A DNA stretch of 64,000 nucleotides from Amycolatopsis tolypomycina (GTDB taxonomy: Bacteria; Actinomycetota; Actinomycetes; Mycobacteriales; Pseudonocardiaceae). The DNA is taken from positions 1,674,001 to 1,738,000 of the forward strand of contig NZ_FNSO01000004.1 in assembly GCF_900105945.1 (NCBI RefSeq), read 5' to 3'. Shown here piece by piece: positions 1-8,273 of the stretch; positions within the stretch are counted from its first letter, which is position 1; each line of letters begins with the position of its first letter. The notes under the pieces were generated by a model, which was given only the letters and a program-made list of their open reading frames with translations, was not told where the DNA came from and ran no database searches. The position numbers and the translations under genes were made by a program.

Positions 1-1
1 C

Positions 2-1288
2 GAGACGGTCGACGCCGCGGCCGCGCTCGAAGTCCTCGGGATGGACGACCGGGCACTCGTCCGCGAGGGCCTGGCCGCGGCGCTGGTCCGGCGCGGCGGG
101 CAGCGCGCGGTCTTCGACGCCGCGTTCGACCTCTACTTCCCGGCCGGGGTCGGCGCACCCGAACGAGCCCGCGAAGAGCCGTCGACGCTGGAAGAGCTGC
201 GCGAAGAACTGGCCGCCGCCCTCGCCGACGGCGACCGGCAGGCCCTGTCCCAGCTGGCCGGCCTCGCCGTCGACATGCTGGGCCAGTACGGCTCGGCGTC
301 CGGACCGGGGGGCGGCTTCTCCGCCCACCAGACCCTGGAACGGCTCCAGCCGCAGACGCTCATCGCGCGGGTGCTGGCCGCGGTCCGCGGTGGTGGCGCG
401 CGCGGCGAGTTCACCGACCGGCTCGACCGCGACGAGATCCGCCGCCGCGTCGAGGGCTTCCGCGGGCAGGTCCGCACCGAGGCGCGGCGCCGCGCGGCCG
501 AGGTCCGCGGCCGCGAGCGGGTCGCCAAGCACGCCATCGCGCCGTCACCCGACCGGGTCGACTTCCTCATCGCCAGCCGCACCCAGCTCGCCGAGCTGCG
601 GCGCACGATCCAGCCGCTGTCCCGCAAGCTGGCGACGCGGCTGGCCGCGCGCCGCAAGCGGACCACGCGCGGGCAGATCGACCTGCGCCGCACGCTGCGG
701 CGGTCCCTGTCGACCGGCGGCGTCCCGCTGCGGCCCGCCTACCGCCACCGGCGGCCCGGGCGGCCGGAAATCGTGCTGCTGTGCGATCTTTCCGGCTCGG
801 TGGCGGGGTTCGCGAACTTCACCATGCTGCTGGTGCAGGCGCTGCGCGACCAGTTCGGCAAGATCCGCGTGTTCGCGTTCGTGGACAGCACCGACGAGGT
901 CACCCACCTGGTCACCACCGGCGCGGCGGACCCCGAACACCTGGGCGCGCGCATGCTCTCCGAGGCGGCGCTGGTGCGCTGGGACGGCCACAGCGACTAC
1001 GGCGGCTCCCTGCGCCAGTTCACCGAGAACTGGCTCGACGCGGTCGGCCCGCGGACGTCGGTGCTGATCCTCGGCGACGCCCGCACCAACGGCGGCGACC
1101 CGAACCTCGACGCGGTCCGCGAGATCAAGGCCCGCGCGCGGCACGTCTACTGGCTCAACCCGGAACGGCGGTCGCTGTGGTCCACCGGGGACTCGGCGGC
1201 GCTGGAATACGCCGACGTCGTCGAGATGCACGAGTGCCGCACGGTGCACCAGCTCGGCACGCTGGTCACCCGCCTGCTGCCGGTGTGA
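2..1288 (+). CDS. VWA domain protein, CoxE-like (5' end outside window)
   Basis: This reading frame is open to the first bases of the window, so the true start lies upstream; an internal ATG at 41 is probably not the start. About 428 residues are visible. The C-terminal half is a von Willebrand A domain with a MIDAS motif (CDLSGSV, DxSxS) followed by LLVQALRDQFG and a conserved DGHSDYGGSL segment, the pattern of CoxE-type VWA proteins. These usually work beside a MoxR-type AAA ATPase in cofactor or complex maturation; that partner would lie upstream, out of view. The 3' end overlaps the convergent deaminase gene by 23 bp. Confidence 0.85.
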   Translation, partial: ETVDAAAALEVLGMDDRALVREGLAAALVRRGGQRAVFDAAFDLYFPAGVGAPERAREEPSTLEELREELAAALADGDRQALSQLAGLAVDMLGQYGSASGPGGGFSAHQTLERLQPQTLIARVLAAVRGGGARGEFTDRLDRDEIRRRVEGFRGQVRTEARRRAAEVRGRERVAKHAIAPSPDRVDFLIASRTQLAELRRTIQPLSRKLATRLAARRKRTTRGQIDLRRTLRRSLSTGGVPLRPAYRHRRPGRPEIVLLCDLSGSVAGFANFTMLLVQALRDQFGKIRVFAFVDSTDEVTHLVTTGAADPEHLGARMLSEAALVRWDGHSDYGGSLRQFTENWLDAVGPRTSVLILGDARTNGGDPNLDAVREIKARARHVYWLNPERRSLWSTGDSAALEYADVVEMHECRTVHQLGTLVTRLLPV

Positions 1289-2240
1289 GCCAGGTGTCGA
1301 TGTCCCGCAGGATCTGCGCCTTCGTCGCTTCGGGCGCGAAGGACGCCGTGACGCTCGCGCGCGCGAAGTCCGCCATCGCGGCGTCGTCGTAGCCGAACGC
1401 TTCCTGCACGCGGGCGTATTCCTCGGCCAGCGCGGCGCCGGTGACCGACGGGACGTCGGTGTTGAGCGTGACCGTCAGGCCGGCGTCGAGCAGCCGGGGG
1501 AGCGGGTGCTCGGGCAGCGACGGCACCAGGCCCAGCGTCACGTTCGACGACGGGCAGACCTCCAGCGCCAGGCCGCGGTCGCGGACCTCGGCGACGAGCG
1601 ACGGGTCGTCGAGGACGTGGATCCCGTGGCCGAGCCGTTCGGTGCGGCCGACTTCGAGGGCCTCGCGGATGCTGTCCGGGCCGGCGTCTTCGCCGGTGTG
1701 GTGCAGCAGATGGATGCCGGCCGCGTGGGCCTTCTCGAAGAGTGTCGCGAACGGACGCAGGGAGTGGTTTTCCTCGCCCGCCATGCCGATCGCGAAGACT
1801 TCGTCGTACTTCAGCGCGAGGTCGAGGGTGCGCTCGGCCCGCTCGACCGACCGGCGCCGGGAGTGGTCGAGCAGCAGGCGCCACTCGAGTTCCGTGCTCG
1901 TCGACAGTCCTTTGAGGACGGACGCGAGGGGCATTTCGAGGTCGCCCAGGCGTTCCCCGTGCGAAGCCGCGGTGAAGGTGACTTCGGCGTACCGCGTGCC
2001 CTGGGCGGCTTCGTCCTCGCAGTACTCGCGCGCGATGCGTTCGAAGTCTTCGGGACGCCGGAGGCAGGATCGGATGAGCGCGTTGTAGTCGGCGAAGGCG
2101 CGGAAGCCGTCGAACACCGGGGGTTCGCCCGGGACGTCGACGCCGTTCGCCGCGCCCAGCTCGCGGAGCGTGGCCGGGCGGATCGTGCTCTCCAGGTGGA
2201 CGTGCAGGTGGGCCTTCGGCAGGGCGGCCAGGTCGCGCAT
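1266..2240 (-). CDS. Adenosine deaminase family protein
   Basis: A protein of 324 residues of the metal-dependent adenosine/adenine deaminase family (TIM-barrel amidohydrolase), which hydrolyses the amino group of a purine. Seen: the N-terminal metal-binding HLHVHLEST (HxH), GMAGEE, HTGEDAGPDSI in place of the usual HAGE region, LGHGI, and C-terminal NTDVPSV at the position of NTDDP. The ATG at 2240 starts directly before DLAALPKAHLHVHLE, as in homologues; an upstream start would add an unconserved proline-rich tail. The altered HTGED and NTDVP motifs make the exact substrate uncertain. Confidence 0.88.
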   Translation of the reverse strand: MRDLAALPKAHLHVHLESTIRPATLRELGAANGVDVPGEPPVFDGFRAFADYNALIRSCLRRPEDFERIAREYCEDEAAQGTRYAEVTFTAASHGERLGDLEMPLASVLKGLSTSTELEWRLLLDHSRRRSVERAERTLDLALKYDEVFAIGMAGEENHSLRPFATLFEKAHAAGIHLLHHTGEDAGPDSIREALEVGRTERLGHGIHVLDDPSLVAEVRDRGLALEVCPSSNVTLGLVPSLPEHPLPRLLDAGLTVTLNTDVPSVTGAALAEEYARVQEAFGYDDAAMADFARASVTASFAPEATKAQILRDIDTWLTPAAGG

Positions 2241-2310
2241 GATCACGAGCCTAGGGCCGCCCGGTCGCGGTCCGCGCGGCATTTTCCGGCGCCGGCCGCG
2301 GCGGGGTCAG

Positions 2311-2336
2311 GTTTTGGCCCACGTCACACGGGGAAC
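2311..2336 (+). promoter_or_regulatory. Candidate general-stress sigma promoter
   Basis: GTTT at 2311-2314, a 16-base spacer, then GGGAAC at 2331-2336, 57 bases before the GTG of the small antitoxin-like gene. The arrangement resembles sigma-B/sigma-F promoters of actinobacteria (GTTT-N14-16-GGGTAT or a variant). The same layout occurs at 5873-5898. Sequence pattern only. Confidence 0.4.
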
Positions 2337-2393
2337 CTCCGGGGGGTTCGTCCGCGTTGTCAGGATGACCGGAACCGATGAGGGAGGGCCACC

Positions 2394-2618
2394 GTGCCTC
2401 TGATGAAGAAGCTGACCATGCTGGCCGGCGCTGCCGGTGCGGCTCGTGCCTACGCCAAGAAGAACCCCGAAAAGGTGAACCAGGTCGTCGGCAAGGCCGC
2501 GAAGTTCGTCGACGACAAGACCAAGGGCAAGTACCGCCAGCAGATCGCCGGCGCGGTCCGCAAGGTCAACTCGGTGACCGGGCAGCCGGGCCACCCGGGG
2601 CACACTACCGGCCGGTAG
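2394..2618 (+). CDS. MT0933-like antitoxin-family small protein
   Basis: A 74-residue basic protein. A short alanine-rich helix is followed by NPEKVNQVVGKAAKFVDDKT and GKYRQQIAGAVRKV, matching the MT0933/Rv0909 family pattern (KV..A..KAG.FVD.KTGGKY...V). Family members are named as antitoxins of type II systems, but here no toxin gene is adjacent: the neighbours are a deaminase and recQ. The GTG at 2394 follows a GAGGGAGG ribosome-binding site; an ATG at 2403 is possible. The stress-type promoter upstream fits a stand-alone stress role better than a toxin-antitoxin pair. Confidence 0.7.
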   Translation: MPLMKKLTMLAGAAGAARAYAKKNPEKVNQVVGKAAKFVDDKTKGKYRQQIAGAVRKVNSVTGQPGHPGHTTGR

Positions 2619-2619
2619 C

Positions 2620-4455
2620 TCACTCGGTCGTCAGGACCTCCAGGAGTCCCTCGCCGTACTTGGCGAGCTTGTTCTCGCCGACGCCGCTGACCGTGCCCAG
2701 ATCCGCCAGCGACGACGGTCGTTGCGTGGCGATCTGGCGCAGGGTCGCGTCGTGGAAGACGACGTAGGCGGGCACGCCCTGCTCCTTCGCGACGCCGGCC
2801 CGCCACGCGCGCAGGCGTTCGAAGAGCGGGGCGGCCTCCGCGGGCATGTCCACGGCCGCGGCGGCCTTGCGCGTGCTGCGGACCTTCGCGGCGGCGGCCC
2901 GCTCGGGTTCGCGGCGCAGCAGCACCTGGCGGTTGCCGCCCAGCACCTCCGCGCTGGTCTCGGTGAGCACGAGCGAGCCGTAGTCGCCTTCGACGGCGAG
3001 CAGGCCTTGGGCGAGCAGCTGGCGGACGACCGCCCGCCACTCCGGCTCGCGCAGCTCGGTGCCGATGCCGAACGTCTTGAGCGTGTCGTGCTGGAACTGC
3101 GTGACCTTGGGCGTGGACTTGCCGAGCAGGATGTCGATGACCTGGCCGGCGCCGAACTTCTGCCGCCGTTCGTTGCGCAGCCGCACGACGGTGGACAGCA
3201 GTTTCTGCGCCGGGATGGTGCCGTCCCACTTCTCCGGCGGGTTCAGGCACGTGTCGCAGTTGCCGCACGGACCAGCCTGCTGCCCGAAGTAGTTGAGGAT
3301 CTGCACGCGGCGGCACTCGACCGTCTCGCACAACGCGAGCATCGCGTTCAGGTGCGCGCCCAGCCGACGGCGGTGCGCTTCGTCGCCCTCGGACGTGTCG
3401 ATCATCTTGCGCTGCTGGACGACGTCCTGCAGCCCGTACGCCAGCCACGCCGTCGACGGCAGCCCGTCGCGGCCCGCGCGGCCGGTTTCCTGGTAGTAGC
3501 CCTCGACCGACTTCGGCAGGTCGAGGTGCGCGACGAACCGGACGTCCGGTTTGTCGATGCCCATCCCGAACGCGATCGTCGCGACGACGATCAGCCCGTC
3601 TTCGCGCAGGAACCGCGCCTGGTGCTTCGCGCGGGTGCGCGCGTCGAGCCCCGCGTGGTAGGGCACTGCCGGAATCCCGTTCTGCACCAGGAACTCCGCG
3701 GTCTTCTCCACCGAATTCCGGGACAGGCAGTAGACGATCCCCGCGTCACCGGCGTGCTCGGTGCGCAGCAGCTCCAGCAGCTGCCGCTGCGGCGAGTTCT
3801 TGCCGACGATCCGGTACTGGATGTTCGGCCGGTCGAAGCTCGCGACGAAGTGCCGGGCCTCGTCGAGCCGCAGCCGTGCGGTGATCTCCTTGTGCGTGGC
3901 CTCGGTCGCGGTCGCCGTCAGCGCGATCCGCGGGACTTCCGGCCACCGCTCGTGCAGGGCGGAGAGCTGGAGGTAGTCGGGCCGGAAGTCGTGGCCCCAC
4001 TGGGCGACGCAGTGCGCTTCGTCGATCGCGAACAGCGAAATCTTGCCACGGTCGAGCAGCCGCACGGTGGATTCCACCGAAAGCCGTTCGGGCGCCAGGT
4101 AGAGCAGGTCGAGCTCGCCGTTGAGGAACGCCGACTCCACCTCCTGCCGCGCCGCGTAGTCCTGCGTGGAGTTGAGGAAGCCGGCGCGGACACCGGCGTT
4201 GCGCAGCGCGTCGACCTGGTCCTGCATCAGCGCGATCAGCGGCGAGACGACGACGCCCACGCCGGGCCGCACCAGGGCGGGAATCTGGTAGCACAAGGAC
4301 TTCCCGCCGCCGGTGGGCATCAGCACGAGCGCGTCGCCGCCGGCGATCATGTGCTCGACGATCGCCGCCTGGTCGCCGCGGAAGCTGTCGTAGCCGAACA
4401 CGCGCCGGAGGGTCTCCAGCGCTTCGGACGCGGGTGCGAGGTCGGTCTCTGCCAC
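2620..4455 (-). CDS. recQ: ATP-dependent DNA helicase RecQ
   Basis: A 611-residue superfamily 2 helicase that unwinds DNA 3'-5' in recombination and repair. Seen: FGYDSFRGDQ, Walker A MPTGGGKSLCYQ (about 46-57), the DEAH box IDEAHCVAQWGHDFRPDY, motifs V-VI with QETGRAGRDG, the RecQ-C-terminal zinc site (CRRVQILNYFGQ...CGNCDTC, around 370-395) and a C-terminal HRDC domain (LRAWRAGVAKEQGVPAYVVF). Length is normal for a bacterial RecQ. It is convergent with the small gene ending two bases away. Confidence 0.97.
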   Translation of the reverse strand: MAETDLAPASEALETLRRVFGYDSFRGDQAAIVEHMIAGGDALVLMPTGGGKSLCYQIPALVRPGVGVVVSPLIALMQDQVDALRNAGVRAGFLNSTQDYAARQEVESAFLNGELDLLYLAPERLSVESTVRLLDRGKISLFAIDEAHCVAQWGHDFRPDYLQLSALHERWPEVPRIALTATATEATHKEITARLRLDEARHFVASFDRPNIQYRIVGKNSPQRQLLELLRTEHAGDAGIVYCLSRNSVEKTAEFLVQNGIPAVPYHAGLDARTRAKHQARFLREDGLIVVATIAFGMGIDKPDVRFVAHLDLPKSVEGYYQETGRAGRDGLPSTAWLAYGLQDVVQQRKMIDTSEGDEAHRRRLGAHLNAMLALCETVECRRVQILNYFGQQAGPCGNCDTCLNPPEKWDGTIPAQKLLSTVVRLRNERRQKFGAGQVIDILLGKSTPKVTQFQHDTLKTFGIGTELREPEWRAVVRQLLAQGLLAVEGDYGSLVLTETSAEVLGGNRQVLLRREPERAAAAKVRSTRKAAAAVDMPAEAAPLFERLRAWRAGVAKEQGVPAYVVFHDATLRQIATQRPSSLADLGTVSGVGENKLAKYGEGLLEVLTTE

Positions 4456-4523
4456 CCGCCCGACTATAGAGCGGGGGTCCGACAGTTCCGGCCCGCCCCG
4501 CCGCGGGGTGCCACACTGGCGGG

Positions 4524-4955
4524 GTGCACTACTGGCCCGTTCCCGACCTCGCCGCGTATTTCGGCGGCGCGTGGCACCTGGACCGCGAGATCCGCACGAC
4601 CGGCGGCGAACCCGCGGGCGAGGTGACCGGCACCGCCACCTTCACCGAGTCCGAGGCCGGCGTGCTCGTCTACCACGAGGAGGGCGAGCTGCGGCTCGGC
4701 GGCCACACCGGGCCGGTCACGCGGACCCTGCACTACCGCCCGGCCGGCCCCGGCCGCGCCGCGGTCCACTTCGACCACGGCGGCTTCTTCCACGACCTCG
4801 ACCTGCGCGAAGGCCGCTGGACGGCGGACCACCCCTGCCGCGCCGACCACTACCGCGGCGAGTACCGCGTGACCGGCGCCGCGCGCTGGCAGCAGGAGTG
4901 GGCGGTGCGCGGGCCGGCGAAAGACCACGTGATCGTCAGCCGGTTCAGCCGTTAG
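4524..4955 (+). CDS. DUF6314 family protein
   Basis: A 143-residue soluble protein starting at GTG 4524. The conserved pattern of this actinobacterial family is visible: an N-terminal FGGAWHLDREI, FTESEAGVLVYHEEGEL, HFDHGGFFHDLDL and a C-terminal DHYRGEYRV followed by VRGPAKDHVIVSRFSR. It looks like a small lipocalin-type or calycin-like beta-barrel; its function is unknown. Its 3' end overlaps the convergent SDR by four bases. Confidence 0.8.
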   Translation: MHYWPVPDLAAYFGGAWHLDREIRTTGGEPAGEVTGTATFTESEAGVLVYHEEGELRLGGHTGPVTRTLHYRPAGPGRAAVHFDHGGFFHDLDLREGRWTADHPCRADHYRGEYRVTGAARWQQEWAVRGPAKDHVIVSRFSR

Positions 4956-5695
4956 ACGATGCCGCCGTTGGCGCGCAGCACCTGGCCGTTCACCCAGCGC
5001 GCCGGTCCGGCGAGGAAGGCGACGACCTCGGCGATGTCCTCGGGCTCGCCGAGCCGTTCGAGCGGCGGCTGCTTGGCCATCCGGGCGATGGTCTCGTCGT
5101 CCTTGCCGTCGAGGAACAGCGCGGTCGCGGTCGGGCCGGGCGCGACGGTGTTGACCGTGATGTCGCGGCCGCGCAGCTCGCGCGCCAGGATCATGGTGAT
5201 CGCCTCGACCGCGCCCTTCGTCGCGTTGTAGATCCCGTAGCCGGGCAGGTTCAGCCCGAGCACCGACGTCGAGGTGGTGATCACCGCGCCGCCGTCGCGC
5301 ACCCGCCGCGCGGCCTGCTGGGCCACCGCGAACGTGCCGCGGATGTTGGTGCGGTGCACCCGGTCGAGGACGTCGAAGTCGGTGTCGGCGATCGGGGTCG
5401 GCGGGCTCATCACACCGGCCAGGTGGGCGACGACGTCGACGCCGCCGTAGGTGCGTTCCGCGGTGTCGAACAGCTCCGCCACCGCGGCCGGGTCGGCCAC
5501 GTCGGCGCGGACCGCGATCGCCCGGCCACCGCGCGCGGTGATGGTCTCGACGGCGGCCGTGGCCTCCTTTTCGTTGCCCGCGTAGTTGACGACGACCGCC
5601 ATCCCGTCGGCGGCCAGGCGCTCGGCGACCTGGCGGCCGATGCCGCGGGAGCCGCCGGTGACGATCGCGACACGGGACACAGCTGGGGTGCTCAT
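4952..5695 (-). CDS. SDR family oxidoreductase
   Basis: A 247-residue classical short-chain dehydrogenase/reductase. It has the NAD(P)-binding TGGSRGIG near the N-terminus, D and NYAG after beta-2 (NADP preference inferred), the HLAG motif, a catalytic Ser in TTSTSVLG, YNATK for Tyr/Lys, and APGPTATALF. Closest in style to 3-ketoacyl-ACP reductase-like enzymes; substrate unknown. An inverted repeat 48 bases upstream may be its operator. Confidence 0.92.
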   Translation of the reverse strand: MSTPAVSRVAIVTGGSRGIGRQVAERLAADGMAVVVNYAGNEKEATAAVETITARGGRAIAVRADVADPAAVAELFDTAERTYGGVDVVAHLAGVMSPPTPIADTDFDVLDRVHRTNIRGTFAVAQQAARRVRDGGAVITTSTSVLGLNLPGYGIYNATKGAVEAITMILARELRGRDITVNTVAPGPTATALFLDGKDDETIARMAKQPPLERLGEPEDIAEVVAFLAGPARWVNGQVLRANGGIV

Positions 5696-5742
5696 CGATT
5701 CCTTCTTCCGTAACGCTGCTTCGCTCGGTCTGTTATCGACGA

Positions 5743-5758
5743 TACCACTCCCGTGGTA
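5743..5758. promoter_or_regulatory. Inverted repeat upstream of the SDR gene (possible operator)
   Basis: TACCAC-TCCC-GTGGTA is a perfect 6-bp dyad, 48 bases upstream of the SDR start, of a size suited to a TetR-type or similar repressor. No adjacent regulator gene is present, so the protein that reads it is unknown. Confidence 0.35.
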
Positions 5759-5872
5759 ACGCTGCTACCCGCGCGCTGTCACCGTCGTCACCCTCCCCGT
5801 GGCGGGGCGGAGGCATCCGGCCGTATCGACGCGGCCGGACGGCCGAATCCCGAGGTCAGGCGCCCCGTGCCC

Positions 5873-5898
5873 GTTTTCGGCCGCGGTAATCCGGGAAC
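5873..5898 (+). promoter_or_regulatory. Candidate general-stress sigma promoter
   Basis: GTTT at 5873-5876, a 16-base spacer and GGGAAC at 5893-5898, about 45 bases before the ATG at 5943. Same motif and spacing as at 2311-2336. It would drive the two adjacent genes that share a homologous domain. Confidence 0.42.
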
Positions 5899-5942
5899 AC
5901 CGATCGCAGCGGGGGCTTGACATCCTTGAAGGAGTTTGAGCG

Positions 5943-6626
5943 ATGCCCACATGGCTGATCGTGTTGATCGTCGTCGTGGCCGTCGCGGTGCTCGGCGCCG
6001 TGATCTGGCTGGTGACACAGGAAATGCAGCGAAAACGGCTGCAGCAGCGGTTCGGTCCCGAGTACGACCGCACGGTCGCGGAGAAGGACAGCCCTCGGGC
6101 CGCGCAACGCGAGCTCGCCGAGCGCGAACGCCGGCACAAGGAGCTCGACATCCGGCCGCTTTCGGCGTCGGCGCGCGAACGCTACGCCCGGGAATGGGCG
6201 CAGGTGCAGGAAAAGTTCGTCGACCAGCCGTCCGACGCGGTCGCCGACGCCGAGCAGCTGCTGAACTCGCTGATGGCCGAACGCGGCTACCCGACCGAGG
6301 ACTACGAGCAGCAGGTGGCCGACCTTTCCGTGCGGCACGCCAAGACCCTCGAGCACTACCGCGCCGCGCACACCACGCAGCAGAAGCGCGACGGAGCGTC
6401 CACTGAGGACCTGCGCGACGCGATGGTGCGCTACCGCACCGTGTTCGAGGACCTGCTGACCGACGGCGCCGACGACGAGCGGCACCACGACCGCGACCAC
6501 GACCACGACCATGGCCGCCACGACCGCCGGAACGGCCACGGCCACGACCACGACCGCGCCGACCGGCGCGAGACCGAGCGCCAGGCGTCCGCGAGCCCGC
6601 GGACCGAGTCGAATGGAGGACGTTGA
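5943..6626 (+). CDS. Membrane-anchored hypothetical protein with His/Asp-rich tail
   Basis: 227 residues. One N-terminal transmembrane helix (about 4-25, WLIVLIVVVAVAVLGAVIWL) is followed by a charged coiled segment, a helical domain (about 80-175) and a tail from about 178 rich in His, Asp and Arg (HDRDHDHDHGRHDRRNGHGH) that could bind metal. The helical domain, WAQVQEKFVDQPSDAVADAE to DLRDAMVRYRTVFEDLL, is repeated in the next gene. The ATG at 5943 has a good GAAGGAG site. Function not recognised; the promoter suggests stress expression. Confidence 0.8.
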   Translation: MPTWLIVLIVVVAVAVLGAVIWLVTQEMQRKRLQQRFGPEYDRTVAEKDSPRAAQRELAERERRHKELDIRPLSASARERYAREWAQVQEKFVDQPSDAVADAEQLLNSLMAERGYPTEDYEQQVADLSVRHAKTLEHYRAAHTTQQKRDGASTEDLRDAMVRYRTVFEDLLTDGADDERHHDRDHDHDHGRHDRRNGHGHDHDRADRRETERQASASPRTESNGGR

Positions 6627-6628
6627 CC

Positions 6629-7189
6629 ATGACCGATCACCTGACGCGGCACGACGCCGAGGACGAGCGTGACCTGACCGGGCGCGAGGGCGTCCACGAG
6701 GGCTACTCCGGCGACAGCGCCACCGAGGTCCCCGGCCAGGACCGGGCCGACTTCCGCGAGCCGGGCACGGACGGCGACCAGAACCTGAGCACCGCCGACC
6801 TGGCCTCGGCGGGGCGGCACGACGCCGGCGACACCCCGGACGAGTCGGGCGGCGACGTGGAATCGCCCGCCGAATCCGGCGGCGACGTGGAAACCCCGGC
6901 CGCGTCGGGCGGCGACGTCGAGACGCCGCCGCTGATCGACGAGGAGAAGGTCACCGGGTTCCGCGACCGCTGGCAGAACGTCCAGACCGGCTTCGTCGAC
7001 GACCCCAAGCAGGCTGTCCAGCAGGCCGACGAGCTCGTCGCCGCCGTGATCAGCGCGCTGGCCACCACCTTCGCCGAGCACAAGAGCGAGCTGGAATCCC
7101 AGTGGCAGCAGGGTGAACCGGCCACCGAGGAGCTGCGGATCGCGCTGCGCCGCTACCGCTCGTTCTTCGACCAGCTGCTGCCGCGGTAG
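6629..7189 (+). CDS. Hypothetical acidic protein sharing a domain with the preceding gene
   Basis: 186 residues from ATG 6629, which has GGAGGA eight bases upstream; a TTG at 6623 is too close to that site. The acidic, disordered first half (to about 108) contains three SGGDVE(S/T)P units. The second half, FRDRWQNVQTGFVDDPKQAV to LRIALRRYRSFFDQLL, aligns with the helical domain of the upstream gene but has no membrane helix. The two genes are nearly contiguous and probably form an operon, with one membrane-bound and one soluble version. Function unknown. Confidence 0.8.
   Translation: MTDHLTRHDAEDERDLTGREGVHEGYSGDSATEVPGQDRADFREPGTDGDQNLSTADLASAGRHDAGDTPDESGGDVESPAESGGDVETPAASGGDVETPPLIDEEKVTGFRDRWQNVQTGFVDDPKQAVQQADELVAAVISALATTFAEHKSELESQWQQGEPATEELRIALRRYRSFFDQLLPR
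6841..6930 (+). repeat. Three tandem 30-bp in-frame repeats
   Basis: Three consecutive 30-bp units (6841, 6871, 6901) encode E/A-SGGDVE-S/T-P in the disordered part of the acidic protein. They differ at only a few bases, so the copy number may vary between strains. Confidence 0.75.
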
Positions 7190-7263
7190 CGGGTACCGTT
7201 TGCCCGCGGGCATGATCGGGTAGTCCGGCCGGGAAACGGTGCCGGCAACCGGGAGGCAGCCGA

Positions 7264-7779
7264 ATGAACGTGGCCGATCTGCTCGTCGACGGGTTCGGCC
7301 GGGTCCAGGGCACGGTGCACGCGGCGGTCGAGGGACTGACCGCGAAGCAGCTCGGGACCCGGCCGGACGGCGAAGCCAACTCGATCGCCTGGCTGGTGTG
7401 GCACCTGGCCCGGGTCCAGGACGACCACGTCGCCGACGTGGCCGGGACCGAGCAGGTGTGGACCGGTCAGGACTGGCTTTCCCGGTTCGGCCTCCCGTTC
7501 CCGGCCGGTGACACCGGCTACGGCCACCGCCCGGCCGACGTCGAGGCGGTCCGCGTCGACGAACCGGACCTCCTCACCGGCTACTACGACGCCGTGCACG
7601 AGCAGACCGTCCGCTACGTCACCGGGCTGGACGGGCCCGCCCTCGACCGGATCGTCGACGAGGCCTGGGACCCGCCGGTGTCACTGGGCGTCCGCCTGAT
7701 CAGCGTCCTCGACGACGACATCCAGCACGCCGGGCAGGCGATGTACGTGCGCGGCCTGCTGGAACGTCAGTCCGCGTAG
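7264..7779 (+). CDS. DinB/DUF664 family protein (possible thiol transferase)
   Basis: 171 residues of the DinB-like four-helix fold. WLVWHLARVQDDH supplies the first His positions and DDIQHAGQAMYVRGLL the C-terminal His of the usual three-His metal site. Actinobacterial DUF664/DinB proteins include mycothiol-dependent S-transferases; that role here is inferred from family and phylum only. The start is supported by GGGAGG upstream. The 3' end overlaps soxR by 13 bp on the opposite strand. Confidence 0.85.
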   Translation: MNVADLLVDGFGRVQGTVHAAVEGLTAKQLGTRPDGEANSIAWLVWHLARVQDDHVADVAGTEQVWTGQDWLSRFGLPFPAGDTGYGHRPADVEAVRVDEPDLLTGYYDAVHEQTVRYVTGLDGPALDRIVDEAWDPPVSLGVRLISVLDDDIQHAGQAMYVRGLLERQSA

Positions 7780-8255
7780 TCACCTCCGCTGTGGTCGGCG
7801 AGGCGCCGCGGCCCCGGGCCGTCGGCGCCGAGCCGGTCGGCCGGGTTGGCCAGCCGGCACCGGTCCAGGGACATGCAGCCACAGCCGATGCAGTTGTCCA
7901 GCTGGTCGCGCAGCTGCTCCAGCTGCCGGATCCGCGCGTTGAGGTCGTCCTGCCAGCACCGGGAGATCCGGGCCCAGTCGGCGCGGGTCGGCGTCCGGTC
8001 CTCGGGCAGCAGGGCCAGCACTTCCCGGATCCTCGCCAGCGGCACGCCGACCCGCTGGGACATCCGGACGAACGTCACGCGCCGCAGCGTGTCCCGGCGG
8101 TAGCGCCGCTGGTTGCCCGCGGTGCGGCGGCTGTGGATGAGGCCTTCGTCCTCGTAGAAGCGCAGCGCCGACGCGGGGACCCCGCTGCGCCGGGAAAGTT
8201 CGCCGACCGTCAGGTCGGGCAACGGCCGGACCGGGGCGTTCACCATGGTCGACAC
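7767..8255 (-). CDS. soxR: Redox-sensitive regulator SoxR
   Basis: A MerR-family activator of 162 residues (159 from the alternative ATG at 8246, preceded by a weak GGGTG). It has an N-terminal winged HTH (LTVGELSRRSGVPASALRFYEDEGLI), a dimerisation helix, and the [2Fe-2S] motif C-x2-C-x-C-x5-C (CIGCGCMSLDRC, Cys 122, 125, 127, 133). SoxR is activated by oxidation of the cluster by redox-cycling compounds. In actinomycetes it usually controls reductases and exporters rather than a soxS gene. Here the divergent flavin reductase is the evident target, with a SoxR box between the two genes. Confidence 0.96.
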   Translation of the reverse strand: MSTMVNAPVRPLPDLTVGELSRRSGVPASALRFYEDEGLIHSRRTAGNQRRYRRDTLRRVTFVRMSQRVGVPLARIREVLALLPEDRTPTRADWARISRCWQDDLNARIRQLEQLRDQLDNCIGCGCMSLDRCRLANPADRLGADGPGPRRLADHSGGDYAD

Positions 8256-8273
8256 CCAATCACAGCGGCACGC

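Noticed and set aside
2394..2618. A toxin-antitoxin pair around the MT0933-like gene
   Set aside because: No toxin-like small gene is adjacent: the neighbours are a deaminase family gene and recQ in convergent orientation.
6480..6600. GACCAC/GACCACGA repeats as a possible repeat element
   Set aside because: They are codons of the His/Asp-rich tail of the protein, in frame, and not a separate element.
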